In this document: piece by piece, positions 24,124-32,569 of the stretch
Numbering within the stretch: the first letter of the stretch is position 1
Layout of the letters: each line of letters begins with the position of its first letter
Assembly: GCF_030646615.1 (NCBI RefSeq)
Contig: NZ_JAUSLG010000063.1
Coordinates: forward strand, 1-46,530
Length of the DNA stretch: 46,530 bases
Source: Phenylobacterium sp.
GTDB taxonomy: Bacteria > Pseudomonadota > Alphaproteobacteria > Caulobacterales > Caulobacteraceae
Direction: 5' to 3'
The notes under the pieces: generated by a model
Database searches by the model: none
Seen by the model: the letters and a program-made list of their open reading frames with translations, nothing else
What the model was told of the DNA's origin: nothing
Position numbers and translations under genes: made by a program

Positions 24124-25464
24124 GTGATCGCCCGCACCGGCCATTTCTATTACGCCGACAAGGATGACGTCCTGTGGGATCGGGTTCGGCGCCGGCTGGC
24201 GACCCTGCGCCTGGCCGATGTGGAGACCTATGTCCGCCTGCTGGACGACCCCGTTGCCGGACCTGCCGAATGGCGGCGGCTGGAAGGCGAGATCACCGTC
24301 GGCGAGACCTACTTCCTGCGCTATGTCGAGCAGTTCGCCGCCTTGCGCGCCACCATCCTGCCCGAGTTGATCGCCCGTAACGCCGAACGCAGGCGCCTGC
24401 GGATCTGGAGCGCCGGCTGCGCCACGGGCGCCGAGCCCTATTCGGTGGCGATCCTGGTGACCGAACTGCTGGGCGACCGCATCGCCGACTGGCGGATCAC
24501 CATACTGGGCACAGACATCAACGAGGCCGCCCTGGAGGCCGCCCGGACCGCCAGCTTCGGCGCCTGGGCGTTGAGATCCCTCTCGGCCGATCAGCGCAGC
24601 GCCTGGTTCATCCCGGAGGAGCGAAGCTGGCGGCTGAGGCCCCGCTTCCGCAGCCTCGTCCGCTTCCAGCACGGCAACCTGCTGGACCTGCTGGGCGCCG
24701 ATGCGCCCCTCGACCTGACCGATTTCGACCTGATCCTCTGCCGCAATGTCCTGATCTACTTCCATCCGGACACCATGAACGCCGTGGTGGCGGCCCTGGC
24801 CGATCGGCTCGAGCCGGAGGGCTGGCTGCTGGTCGGCCATGCCGAGCCGAATCCCGGCTTTGAGGCCCATGTGCGGACCGTCTCTCTGCCGGGCGCCACG
24901 GCCTATCGCCGACGGAGCGGTGACGATCCAGACCCGGAGCCCCCCGAGGCCTGGGCGCCGTTGGTTTTCGAGCCCCCCGTCCTCACCCGGCCGACACCGC
25001 CCCCGTCCTCAGGCCCCAGGGCGATCCAGGCGCCGCCCGCGCCGCCGCCGGCGCCCGTCCCCACCAGCATTTCGGAAATCCGCGCCCTGGCCGACCTCGG
25101 ACGCTTTGCTGAGGCCGCCGAAGCCTGCGCCCGGGCGCTGCAGTCCAATCCGGCCGACCCCGTGGCGCACTTCTATCTGGGCCTTGTGAAGCAGGCTCAG
25201 GGACAGCTTCATCAGGCCGAAGACGCCCTGCGTCGGGCGGTCTATCTGGATGGCGACTTCCTGATGGCGCAATATCATCTCGGCCTGGTCCGACTCGAAC
25301 GGGGCTCCGCCGCCGAGGGCCGCCGCACCCTGGCCGCAGCGGCGCGCATGGCGGCGAGCTTGAGCCCCACGACAGGTCTGTGCGAAGGGGAGGGCTTGAC
25401 CGCGGCTGATCTGCGCGAACTGGCGCGGCTGCAACTCGAGAGCCGATCGGGGGCGAGACATTGA
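24124..25464 (+). CDS. CheR-type chemoreceptor methyltransferase with TPR domain (WspC-like)
   Basis: 446 residues as listed. It methylates receptor glutamates with SAM. GEITVGETYFLRYVEQFAAL (about 57-76) is the CheR core entry. The SAM site is RIWSAGCATGAEPYSVAIL (about 97-115), and the acceptor-side motif is FDLILCRNVLIYF (about 202-214). A Pro-rich linker (about 283-320) leads into TPR-like repeats (about 325-435). The frame is open upstream with no ATG/GTG/TTG before GTG 24124, yet the residues just before it (AFPVFGPDHPFWRLKAEV) look like the normal CheR N-terminus. A CTG at 24067, forming CTGA with the upstream CheW stop, may be the true start. The gene ends overlapping the next one (TTGA). 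Confidence 0.88.
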   Translation: MIARTGHFYYADKDDVLWDRVRRRLATLRLADVETYVRLLDDPVAGPAEWRRLEGEITVGETYFLRYVEQFAALRATILPELIARNAERRRLRIWSAGCATGAEPYSVAILVTELLGDRIADWRITILGTDINEAALEAARTASFGAWALRSLSADQRSAWFIPEERSWRLRPRFRSLVRFQHGNLLDLLGADAPLDLTDFDLILCRNVLIYFHPDTMNAVVAALADRLEPEGWLLVGHAEPNPGFEAHVRTVSLPGATAYRRRSGDDPDPEPPEAWAPLVFEPPVLTRPTPPPSSGPRAIQAPPAPPPAPVPTSISEIRALADLGRFAEAAEACARALQSNPADPVAHFYLGLVKQAQGQLHQAEDALRRAVYLDGDFLMAQYHLGLVRLERGSAAEGRRTLAAAARMAASLSPTTGLCEGEGLTAADLRELARLQLESRSGARH

Positions 25465-26009
25465 GCCAGGACAAGCCGAAAGTCAGCCGAACGCGCCGGG
25501 CGGCGCAGGCTGAGTCACCTCGCACACGGCTCATCCTGGACGAGCGCGCCCAGCGGCTTGCGCGGCTCGATAGCGCCGGGCCCGAGGTGATCGCCGATCA
25601 GACCGCATCGGTCCTGTTGTGCCCCATGGGCGAAAATCTCTACGGCCTGCCCATGGTTGAAGTGGCCAGCCTGCGCCCGCTGGAGCGGCTCAGCCGGACG
25701 GCTGCGGCGGCCCGCAGCGGCGTCATGGGTCTGGTCGCCGACAGCGGCCGGGTCCGCCAGGTCCTCGACCTGGGTAACCTGCTGGGCGCGCCAGCCACCC
25801 GGGACGTCGACGGCTATCTGGTGATCCTCAAGGCCTATCCCGACCTCGCCCTGCGCCTGGGCGAACGCCCTCTCTCGGTCGCGGTGACCCCCGACCCGTC
25901 CCACCCTGAGCGCGCCCAGGTGGCGAGCCCCGGGGACCATCACGCCAAGACCCTTGTCATCCTTTCCGTCGCCGCCCTGCTGGCCGCCGACGTGTCCGTG
26001 GGAGCCTGA
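25461..26009 (+). CDS. CheW-like coupling protein (second)
   Basis: 182-residue CheW-domain protein, corresponding to WspD by position. The core runs from SVLLCPMGENLYGLPMVEVA (about 50-69) to the central LVADSGRVRQVLDLGNLLG (about 94-112) and the weakly conserved C-terminus. The N-terminal 48 residues are basic and unstructured in appearance. The start is TTG at 25461, whose last two bases with the following A form the upstream TGA (TTGA overlap), so it is probably translationally coupled. A second CheW in such operons lets the receptor array couple two ways. The domain is degenerate enough that I recognise it mainly from context and the central motif. Confidence 0.85.
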   Translation: MSQDKPKVSRTRRAAQAESPRTRLILDERAQRLARLDSAGPEVIADQTASVLLCPMGENLYGLPMVEVASLRPLERLSRTAAAARSGVMGLVADSGRVRQVLDLGNLLGAPATRDVDGYLVILKAYPDLALRLGERPLSVAVTPDPSHPERAQVASPGDHHAKTLVILSVAALLAADVSVGA

Positions 26010-26013
26010 CCCC

Positions 26014-27675
26014 GTGAGCATCGCCAACCGCATCCTGCTGGGCTTCGTCGCCGTCATCATCCTGGTGATAGCGCTGGGCGCCTTCGGCCTCAGCCAGATC
26101 GGCGAGGTCCGGTCGGAGACGACATCGATCGTCAACCGGGACCTGACCTTTATCCGGCAGCTCGCCGCTGTCCAGAACGCCCAGCATGGGCTGGAAGCGG
26201 CCACGGAGTCGGATTTCGCCGCCCATGCCCTGGGAACCATCGAGGCCAGCGCCGATGGCGTCTCACCGGCCTGGCGCGCCGCCGACGCCGGGGCGACCCA
26301 AGCCCTCGATCAGGCTATCGCCCAGGCGGCCAACTTCCAGGCGACCGCCGCCTCGCCCGAACGCGGCCGCGCCTGGGGAGAGATCGCCCAGGCCCTGACG
26401 CGAGCCCGCGCCGTGCTCGCCGACCTGCGCCAGCGCGATCTGGTGGCCTTCCAGGCCATGGCCCGGGGCGACATGGCGGCCGGCCAGGCGGCTCGGGCGC
26501 AGCTGCTCGCGCCGCGTGCGGCCTTCCGGGACGAAATGGCCCAGGCCAATGCGACGATGAACCAGGCCCTCGAGCTCGGGCAACAACGGATCGACCGCGT
26601 GTATCAGGTCAGCCGGCTCTCCACGCTGATCGGCCTCATCCTGGCCGTCGCGATCGCAATGGCCGTGGCCTATCTGATCCGCAAGTCGATCATCACACCG
26701 CTCAGCACCTTCATGGCCTTCGTCGAGCGCGTGGGTCAGGGGGACCTGACGCGCCACACCGAGCTGACCGGCGCCGACGAGATCGGACGCCTGGGCGCCA
26801 CCTTGAACGGCATGGTCGATGGCCTGCGCGACCTCGCCCGTCAGAACCGGGACGCGACCGAGAACCTGAACGCCGCGACGGCCGAGATCCGCGCCTCCTC
26901 GCAGGAGCAGGCCGCCAGCGTCGAGGAACAGCTCGCCGCCGTGCAGGAAACCGCCGCGACGGTGGACGAGATCACCCATTCCGGCGCCCAGATTGGCAAG
27001 CGCGCCCAGGAGGTCATCGCCTCGGCCCAGGCCACGGCCCAGACCAGCAATGAGGGGCTGCGCGCCGTCGACGAGACCGCCCGGGCCATGGATGCGATCC
27101 GCGATCAGGCCGAGGCCGTCGCCGAGAACATCGTCGCCCTGAGCGAGAAGACCCAGGCCATCGGCGACATCATCAGCACCGTCAACGACATCTCCGAGCG
27201 CTCGCACCTGCTGGCTCTGAACGCCGCCATCGAGGCCGCCGCCGCCGGGGAAAGCGGGCGCAGCTTCTCGGTCGTGGCGTCGGAGATGAAGCTGCTGGCC
27301 GACCAGGCCAAGGACGCCACCAACCAGGTCCGCTCGATCCTCGGGGACATCCAGCGGGGGATCAACTCCTCGGTCATGCTCACTGAAGAGGCCGTCAAGC
27401 GGGTGGCCGCCGGCAAGGAGCGCACCGACACCACCCAGCGGACCATCACCGAGATCACCGGCCGGGTTCAGGAGAGCGTCCAGACCTTCCAGCAGATCGT
27501 CGCCTCCACCAACCAGCAGCAGCTGGGGATCGAACAGGTCATGGGCGCCTTGCAGAACATCCGCCAGGCCAGCCAGCAGACCGCCGTCGGCACCCGCCAG
27601 CTGGAAGAGGCCGCCGGCAATCTGGCCAGCCTGTCCCAGCAACTGCTGGGCCTGGCCGAACGCTATCGGGTCTGA
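26014..27675 (+). CDS. Methyl-accepting chemotaxis protein (WspA-like position)
   Basis: 553-residue transmembrane receptor. TM1 is at about 7-28, then a helical periplasmic sensor of about 170 residues, TM2 at about 203-224, a HAMP domain (about 225-280), and a cytoplasmic signalling helix pair. The signalling tip ISERSHLLALNAAIEAAAAGESGRSFSVVA is at about 390-419 and is close to the standard hairpin, with a few variant residues. No C-terminal CheR-binding pentapeptide is seen; the end is LLGLAERYRV. The GTG at 26014 fits TM1; the open frame upstream has no support. The small four-helix-like periplasmic domain suggests a surface or envelope signal rather than a ligand-specific one. It is 4 bp after the second CheW. 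Confidence 0.92.
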   Translation: MSIANRILLGFVAVIILVIALGAFGLSQIGEVRSETTSIVNRDLTFIRQLAAVQNAQHGLEAATESDFAAHALGTIEASADGVSPAWRAADAGATQALDQAIAQAANFQATAASPERGRAWGEIAQALTRARAVLADLRQRDLVAFQAMARGDMAAGQAARAQLLAPRAAFRDEMAQANATMNQALELGQQRIDRVYQVSRLSTLIGLILAVAIAMAVAYLIRKSIITPLSTFMAFVERVGQGDLTRHTELTGADEIGRLGATLNGMVDGLRDLARQNRDATENLNAATAEIRASSQEQAASVEEQLAAVQETAATVDEITHSGAQIGKRAQEVIASAQATAQTSNEGLRAVDETARAMDAIRDQAEAVAENIVALSEKTQAIGDIISTVNDISERSHLLALNAAIEAAAAGESGRSFSVVASEMKLLADQAKDATNQVRSILGDIQRGINSSVMLTEEAVKRVAAGKERTDTTQRTITEITGRVQESVQTFQQIVASTNQQQLGIEQVMGALQNIRQASQQTAVGTRQLEEAAGNLASLSQQLLGLAERYRV

Positions 27676-27684
27676 TCGCCCGCC

Positions 27685-29877
27685 GTGCCGGACCTTCGCG
27701 CTCAACTTCTCGCGGCGTTCGATATCGAGCACCGCGACCATCTCGAAGCCGTACGCCGCGCCCTGGCGGCGCCGGAAGAGGCCGACCTGCGCGAGGTCTT
27801 CCGGCGCCTGCACAGCCTGAAGGGCGCCGCGCGGGCGGTGGATCTGGAGGTTGTCGAGCACCTGGCCCACCGACTGGAGGAGCGCCTGGCCCAGGTCATC
27901 GACCGGGGTTCTGGGCTCGACGGCGCCAGTGTCGATCTCATCCATCTCGGCCTGGACGCCATCGAGGCCCAGGCCGCGGCCCAGAAGGCCGGCGCGCCGC
28001 TGCCGGACGCCACCGGGGCGCTGGACGCCCTGGGCGCGCCGACCGTCGGCGGGACCTCCGAACCTCCGCGCCAGGCCCCGGCGCCCGTTTCGCCCGCCCC
28101 CGCCGCCCCGCCCGCTGAGGAGCGGACGCCGGAATATGTCCGGGTCGACGCCGCGCTCGGCGAACGCCTGAGCGAGTCGCTGCACAATCTTTCGAGCGAG
28201 GTGCAGATCGAGGCCGCCCAGCTTGACCTGACCCGCCGCCTGCGGGGCGAAGCCGCACAATTGGAGCGGCTCTGGCGGGAGATGCGGGCCCGCGGCGCCG
28301 ATGGGCGGCTGGCCAACCGAATCCAAGCCTTCGAGCGCGCCCTGCAGGACCTGAACCGCGATATCGGCGACCTGGCCCGCCGTCAGGCGCGGGCCAACTG
28401 GGCCGTCGGCGAGAGCCTTGCCGAACTGCGCGAGCGGATCGACGAGATCACCCTGACCCCGGCCGAGAGCGTGCTGGGCGACCTGGGGCGCATGGTCCGT
28501 GATCTGGCGCGCGAACAGGGGATCGAGGTCGACGTCCGCACGGAGGGCCTGGAGGTGCGCGCCGAGCGTCGCGTGCTTCAGGCCCTGCGCCAGCCGATCA
28601 TCCATCTGCTGCGCAACGCCGTGAGCCATGGGGGCGAACCGCCACCGGTCCGCACCGCCGCCGGGAAGGACGAGCGCCTGCATGTCACCCTGCGCGCCGC
28701 CGCCCGCGGCGGACGGCTCGAGGTGCGCATCGCCGATGATGGCGCGGGTCCTGACCTGGCGCGGATCGAGGCCGCGGCGATCGCCAAGGGCCTGCTTTCG
28801 CAGAACGAGCCTGGCGCGGCGCCCCGGCATCCCGACGAAATCCTGGCCTTCGCCTTTGAACCCGGCGTTTCGGCCAGCGAGACCGTGGACCGTCTCTCAG
28901 GCCGAGGCATGGGCCTGTCGGCGGTGAGCCAGGCCCTGGCCGCCCTGGGGGGCTCGGCCCGGCTCCTGGCGCGGCGACCGGCCGGCGCCGAGGTCGTCCT
29001 GTCGGCCCCCCTGTCGGCGGCGCGCCAGACCCTGGTGGTGGCCGAATCCGGCGGCGGTCTGTTTGGTCTGCCCAGTTTTGCGATCCGGTCACTGATGCGC
29101 CTGCGCCCCGGTGAGCTGGAAATCGTCGAAGGCGTGCCCAGCGCACGGATACAAATCGACGGGTCGGACATTGTCACGCCCGTGATCCCTCTCAACGCTC
29201 TCCTCGATGACGCCGCCCTCACCCCGTCGGCGTCCGACGCCGCCACGCCGATGATCCTGATTCATCGCGGTGAGCGGCACCTGCTGCTGGCTGTGGACGA
29301 GATCGTCGACGTGCGCGAACTCACCGTCCAGGACCTGGACGACCGCCGGCTGGCGCCCGGGCTGACCCTCGGCGCCGCGATCCTTGACGAGGATCGGCCC
29401 CTGCTGGTCCTCAACCCCGAGGCGTTGATCGACCGGTGGCTGCGCAACGCCCGCCGGCTCTCGGCCTCGGCGCTCGGCCTGGCCGCCCCCGAGGCCGTGG
29501 CGCGACAGGTGCGCACCGTGCTGGTGGTCGACGACTCCATCACCACCCGGACCCTGGAGAAGAGCATCCTCGAGGCCCAGGGCTATCGGGTGATCCTGGC
29601 CGTGGACGGGGTCGACGCCCTGAACACCCTGCGCTCGTCAGAGGCGCTCATCGACCTGGTGGTGGCCGATATCGAGATGCCCCGGATGGATGGCTTCTCC
29701 CTGCTGCAGGCCATCAAGGCCGATGCGGGCCTGGCCCGCCTGCCCGTGATCCTGATGACCTCGCGCAACGAAGAGGCCGATGTGCGCCGGGGCCTGGATC
29801 TGGGCGCCGAGGCCTATATCACCAAGCAGAAGTTCGACCAGCGGGAGCTCTTGGCGACCATCGGGCGCATCCTGTGA
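27685..29877 (+). CDS. Hybrid CheA histidine kinase with C-terminal receiver (WspE-like)
   Basis: 730-residue kinase. The Hpt domain holds the phosphorylated His43 in RLHSLKGAARAVDL. A Pro/Ala-rich linker (about 115-150) replaces a P2 domain. The dimer/HATPase region follows: N-box HLLRNAVSHGG at about 307, DDGAGPDL, and GRGMGLSAV for ATP binding. A CheW-like domain (about 440-590) precedes a receiver domain starting at about 611 with LVVDDS and the phosphoacceptor Asp662 in VVADIEMPRMDG. GTG 27685 follows 9 bp after the MCP. The receiver at the C-terminus, as in WspE and FrzE, serves as an internal phosphate sink or output. It couples by GTGA to the CheB gene. Confidence 0.93.
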   Translation: MPDLRAQLLAAFDIEHRDHLEAVRRALAAPEEADLREVFRRLHSLKGAARAVDLEVVEHLAHRLEERLAQVIDRGSGLDGASVDLIHLGLDAIEAQAAAQKAGAPLPDATGALDALGAPTVGGTSEPPRQAPAPVSPAPAAPPAEERTPEYVRVDAALGERLSESLHNLSSEVQIEAAQLDLTRRLRGEAAQLERLWREMRARGADGRLANRIQAFERALQDLNRDIGDLARRQARANWAVGESLAELRERIDEITLTPAESVLGDLGRMVRDLAREQGIEVDVRTEGLEVRAERRVLQALRQPIIHLLRNAVSHGGEPPPVRTAAGKDERLHVTLRAAARGGRLEVRIADDGAGPDLARIEAAAIAKGLLSQNEPGAAPRHPDEILAFAFEPGVSASETVDRLSGRGMGLSAVSQALAALGGSARLLARRPAGAEVVLSAPLSAARQTLVVAESGGGLFGLPSFAIRSLMRLRPGELEIVEGVPSARIQIDGSDIVTPVIPLNALLDDAALTPSASDAATPMILIHRGERHLLLAVDEIVDVRELTVQDLDDRRLAPGLTLGAAILDEDRPLLVLNPEALIDRWLRNARRLSASALGLAAPEAVARQVRTVLVVDDSITTRTLEKSILEAQGYRVILAVDGVDALNTLRSSEALIDLVVADIEMPRMDGFSLLQAIKADAGLARLPVILMTSRNEEADVRRGLDLGAEAYITKQKFDQRELLATIGRIL

Positions 29878-30938
29878 CCGCCCCTGCGCCCGTGCGGGTG
29901 ATGATCGTCGAGGATTCCCTCGTGGTGCGCGAACTGTTGAACCACATCGTGGCTCGCGACCAACGGTTCCAGGTGGTCGCCGCCGTCGCCTCGGCCGAAG
30001 AGGCGCTGGCGGAGATCCCGCGCCTGCAACCCGACGTCATCTCCATGGACATCCGGCTGCCGGGGATGGACGGCCTGGAAGCCACGGCCCGCATCATGGC
30101 CGATCATCCGACCCCCATCGTGGTGATCGCCGACGCCGTGGAGGACGCCTCCCTGCGGATCTCCATGAACGCCCTGCGCGCCGGCGCCCTGACCGTGGTG
30201 GAGAAGCCCGCCGGCCCGGCCAACGCCAGCTATGAGCGGCTGGCCGACACCATCTGCACCCAGCTCTACATCATGAGCAGCGTGCCCGTGATCCGGCGAC
30301 GCCATATCGGCGGCCCCCCCGACAGCCGGCCGGCGCCGCGGCCCGCCGCGACCGGCGCCTTCGAGCGGCTGGACTTCCTCGCCCTGGCCGCCTCCACCGG
30401 CGGCCCCCCGGCCCTGGCCAAGGTCATCGCGGCCCTGCCGTCCAACTTCCCGGCCCCGGTCTTTGTCGTCCAGCACATGGGCGCCGCCTTCATGGAGGGT
30501 TTCGCCAAGTGGCTCGGCGGCCTCTCGGCCCTGCCCGTGACTCTGGGCGAGGACGGCGTCACGGCGCAGCCGGGCCGCGTCTATGTCGCCCCCGGCGACA
30601 GCCACATGGTGGTGCGCAGCAGCGGTGTGATCCGGATCAGCCGCGATCCGCCCCAGGGCGGTCAGCGTCCCTCCGCCAATATGCTGTTCGGCGCCCTGGC
30701 CGAGGCCGCCCCCACCCGCACGGTGGCCGCCTTGCTCACCGGCATGGGCGAGGACGGCGCCCAGGGCCTGTCGCGCCTGGCCCAGGGCGGCGCCCACACC
30801 ATCGCCGAGCACGCCAGCACGGCGGTGGTCAACGGCATGCCCGCCGCAGCGGTCCGCCTGCGCGCCGCCCGTGACATCCTGCCCCTGGATCTGATCGGCC
30901 CTCGCATCTTGCAACTGGCCGGCAAGGGGCGGCCATGA
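29874..30938 (+). CDS. CheB-type receptor methylesterase (WspF-like)
   Basis: 354-residue receiver plus methylesterase. The receiver holds Asp59 in VISMDIRLPGMDG. The esterase domain has the catalytic serine in AASTGGPPAL (Ser174), the His in FVVQHMGAA, and the Asp in GMGEDGAQG, all in place. The linker (about 135-165) carries a Pro-rich stretch. GTG at 29874 gives a GTGA overlap with the CheA stop. The enzyme removes methyl groups put on the receptor by CheR, allowing adaptation, as WspF does. It overlaps the next gene by 4 bases (ATGA, 30935), so the downstream kinase belongs to the same coupled operon. Confidence 0.93.
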   Translation: MTAPAPVRVMIVEDSLVVRELLNHIVARDQRFQVVAAVASAEEALAEIPRLQPDVISMDIRLPGMDGLEATARIMADHPTPIVVIADAVEDASLRISMNALRAGALTVVEKPAGPANASYERLADTICTQLYIMSSVPVIRRRHIGGPPDSRPAPRPAATGAFERLDFLALAASTGGPPALAKVIAALPSNFPAPVFVVQHMGAAFMEGFAKWLGGLSALPVTLGEDGVTAQPGRVYVAPGDSHMVVRSSGVIRISRDPPQGGQRPSANMLFGALAEAAPTRTVAALLTGMGEDGAQGLSRLAQGGAHTIAEHASTAVVNGMPAAAVRLRAARDILPLDLIGPRILQLAGKGRP

Positions 30939-32569
30939 GCCCGCACCAGCATGCCACGGTTCTGGTTGTGGAGGATTCCGAGACCCAGGCCCTGGCGCTG
31001 CGCGGGCGTCTGGAGGCCGAAGGCTACACCGTGCAGACCGTGACCAGCGCCGAAGCGGCCCTGGAACGGCTGAACGGCCCCCTGCCGGACCTGGTGGTCG
31101 CCGATTTCCACCTGCCGGGCATGGATGGGCGGGAGATGTCGCGACAACTGCGCCTGAACCGACGCACCCGCACCCTGCCACTCCTGATGCTGACCAGCGC
31201 CCGCGAGCAGGACCTGGAGCGCCAGGGCCTGGAAAGCGGCGCCGACGCCTATGTCTCCAAGTCGGCGGACATGGATGTGATGCTGGCCAGGCTTCGCGCC
31301 CTGCTGCGCCGGGGACGGACCGCCGCCAGCGAAGGCGCATCGGCCACCGACTTCCGGCCGGCCCGCATCATCGTGGCGCACGACAGCCCGACCCAGCGCC
31401 TGCGCCTGGCCGCCGCCATGGCCCAGGCGGGCTACGAGGTCCGCGAGGCGGCGAACGCCGAGGCGGCCCTGGCCGCGGCCAATGACGAGATTGACTGCAT
31501 CGTCATGCCCGCCTCAGGGGCAGGCCTCGACGGCCTGGACCTCTGCCGCCGCCTCGACCGACGTCGGGAGCGGATGGCCCTGCCCTTCCAGATCGTGGTG
31601 ATCGGCCCAGGCGCCAGCGATCCCCACGCCCTGGCCGCTGCGTTCGACGCGGGCGCCGACGATGTCACCGCCAGCACCGACGACGACGAGGTGCTGCGCA
31701 TGCGGGTCCGCGCTCTGGTGCGCCGCAAGCTGCTGGCCGAGGAGACCCGTCGCGCCGAGGAGGCCGACGCCCGGGCCGCCGCCGCCGACGAGCTTTCCCG
31801 CGCCAACGCCGAGCTCGAAGCGGCCAACCACCAGCTCCGCCAGGCCCAGGCGCAACTGGTCCAGTCGGCCAAGATGGCGTCCCTGGGCGAGCTGGTGGCC
31901 GGCATCGCCCACGAGATCAACAATCCCCTGGCCTTTATCCTCGGCCATCAAAACACGGTGGAGCGGCTGACCAGCCAGGTGGCCGGCGGCGCCCTGGGCG
32001 AGGCGGACAAGGCGGCCCTAGCCAAGGCTGCCGACCGGCTGGGCGCCATGCGCATGGGACTGCAGCGGATTCAGAGCCTGGTGCTGAACCTGCGTAAGTT
32101 TTCCCGCCTGGATGAGGCCGAAAGCCAGAGCCTGGACGTCCCCGACGCTATCGAGACGGTCCTGGCCCTGCTGGCGCCCAAGATGGGCGCTATCGAAGTG
32201 CGCCGACGGCTTGAGGCCCGTACGACCCTGACAGCCTCCCCTGCCCTGCTGAATCAGGTGGTGATGAACATTCTGTCCAATGCGGCCGACGCCCTGGGAG
32301 GCGAAGGTGTGATAGAGATCGCCACAAGCGAGCAAAATGCCCTGTACAGGATCGAGATCAATGACTCAGGGCCCGGCGTGCCGGAAGCTGTCCGCGACCG
32401 CATCTTCGAACCCTTCTTCACGACCAAGCCCGTGGGCGCCGGCACCGGCCTTGGCCTCGCCATTGCCTATGCGGTCGTCCGGGCTCACAAGGGCGAAATC
32501 ACAGTGGACAGCGGTCCCCTCGGAGGCGCGCGCTTCGTGATTCAACTGCCCGTGGACGACCAGGCATGA
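30935..32569 (+). CDS. REC-REC-histidine kinase, second receiver degenerate
   Basis: 544-residue soluble kinase with no membrane segment. REC1 holds VEDS and Asp57 in [15 protein letters not shown]2 (about 143-265) keeps AHDS but the phosphoacceptor position is a proline (Pro192 in [13 protein letters not shown]), so it cannot be phosphorylated there. A coiled coil (about 275-310) leads to HisKA with His326 in [12 protein letters not shown]. The HATPase contains [17 protein letters not shown] and [12 protein letters not shown] 30935 overlaps the CheB stop, and the next kinase overlaps this one by 4 bases. By position it replaces the diguanylate cyclase WspR as output. Its first receiver is a likely CheA target (inference). 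Confidence 0.92.
   Translation: MSPHQHATVLVVEDSETQALALRGRLEAEGYTVQTVTSAEAALERLNGPLPDLVVADFHLPGMDGREMSRQLRLNRRTRTLPLLMLTSAREQDLERQGLESGADAYVSKSADMDVMLARLRALLRRGRTAASEGASATDFRPARIIVAHDSPTQRLRLAAAMAQAGYEVREAANAEAALAAANDEIDCIVMPASGAGLDGLDLCRRLDRRRERMALPFQIVVIGPGASDPHALAAAFDAGADDVTASTDDDEVLRMRVRALVRRKLLAEETRRAEEADARAAAADELSRANAELEAANHQLRQAQAQLVQSAKMASLGELVAGIAHEINNPLAFILGHQNTVERLTSQVAGGALGEADKAALAKAADRLGAMRMGLQRIQSLVLNLRKFSRLDEAESQSLDVPDAIETVLALLAPKMGAIEVRRRLEARTTLTASPALLNQVVMNILSNAADALGGEGVIEIATSEQNALYRIEINDSGPGVPEAVRDRIFEPFFTTKPVGAGTGLGLAIAYAVVRAHKGEITVDSGPLGGARFVIQLPVDDQA

Noticed and set aside
26263..28830. Long minus-strand frame across the MCP and CheA genes
   Set aside because: It covers two clear plus-strand genes and has no domain of its own; composition typical of an antisense frame.
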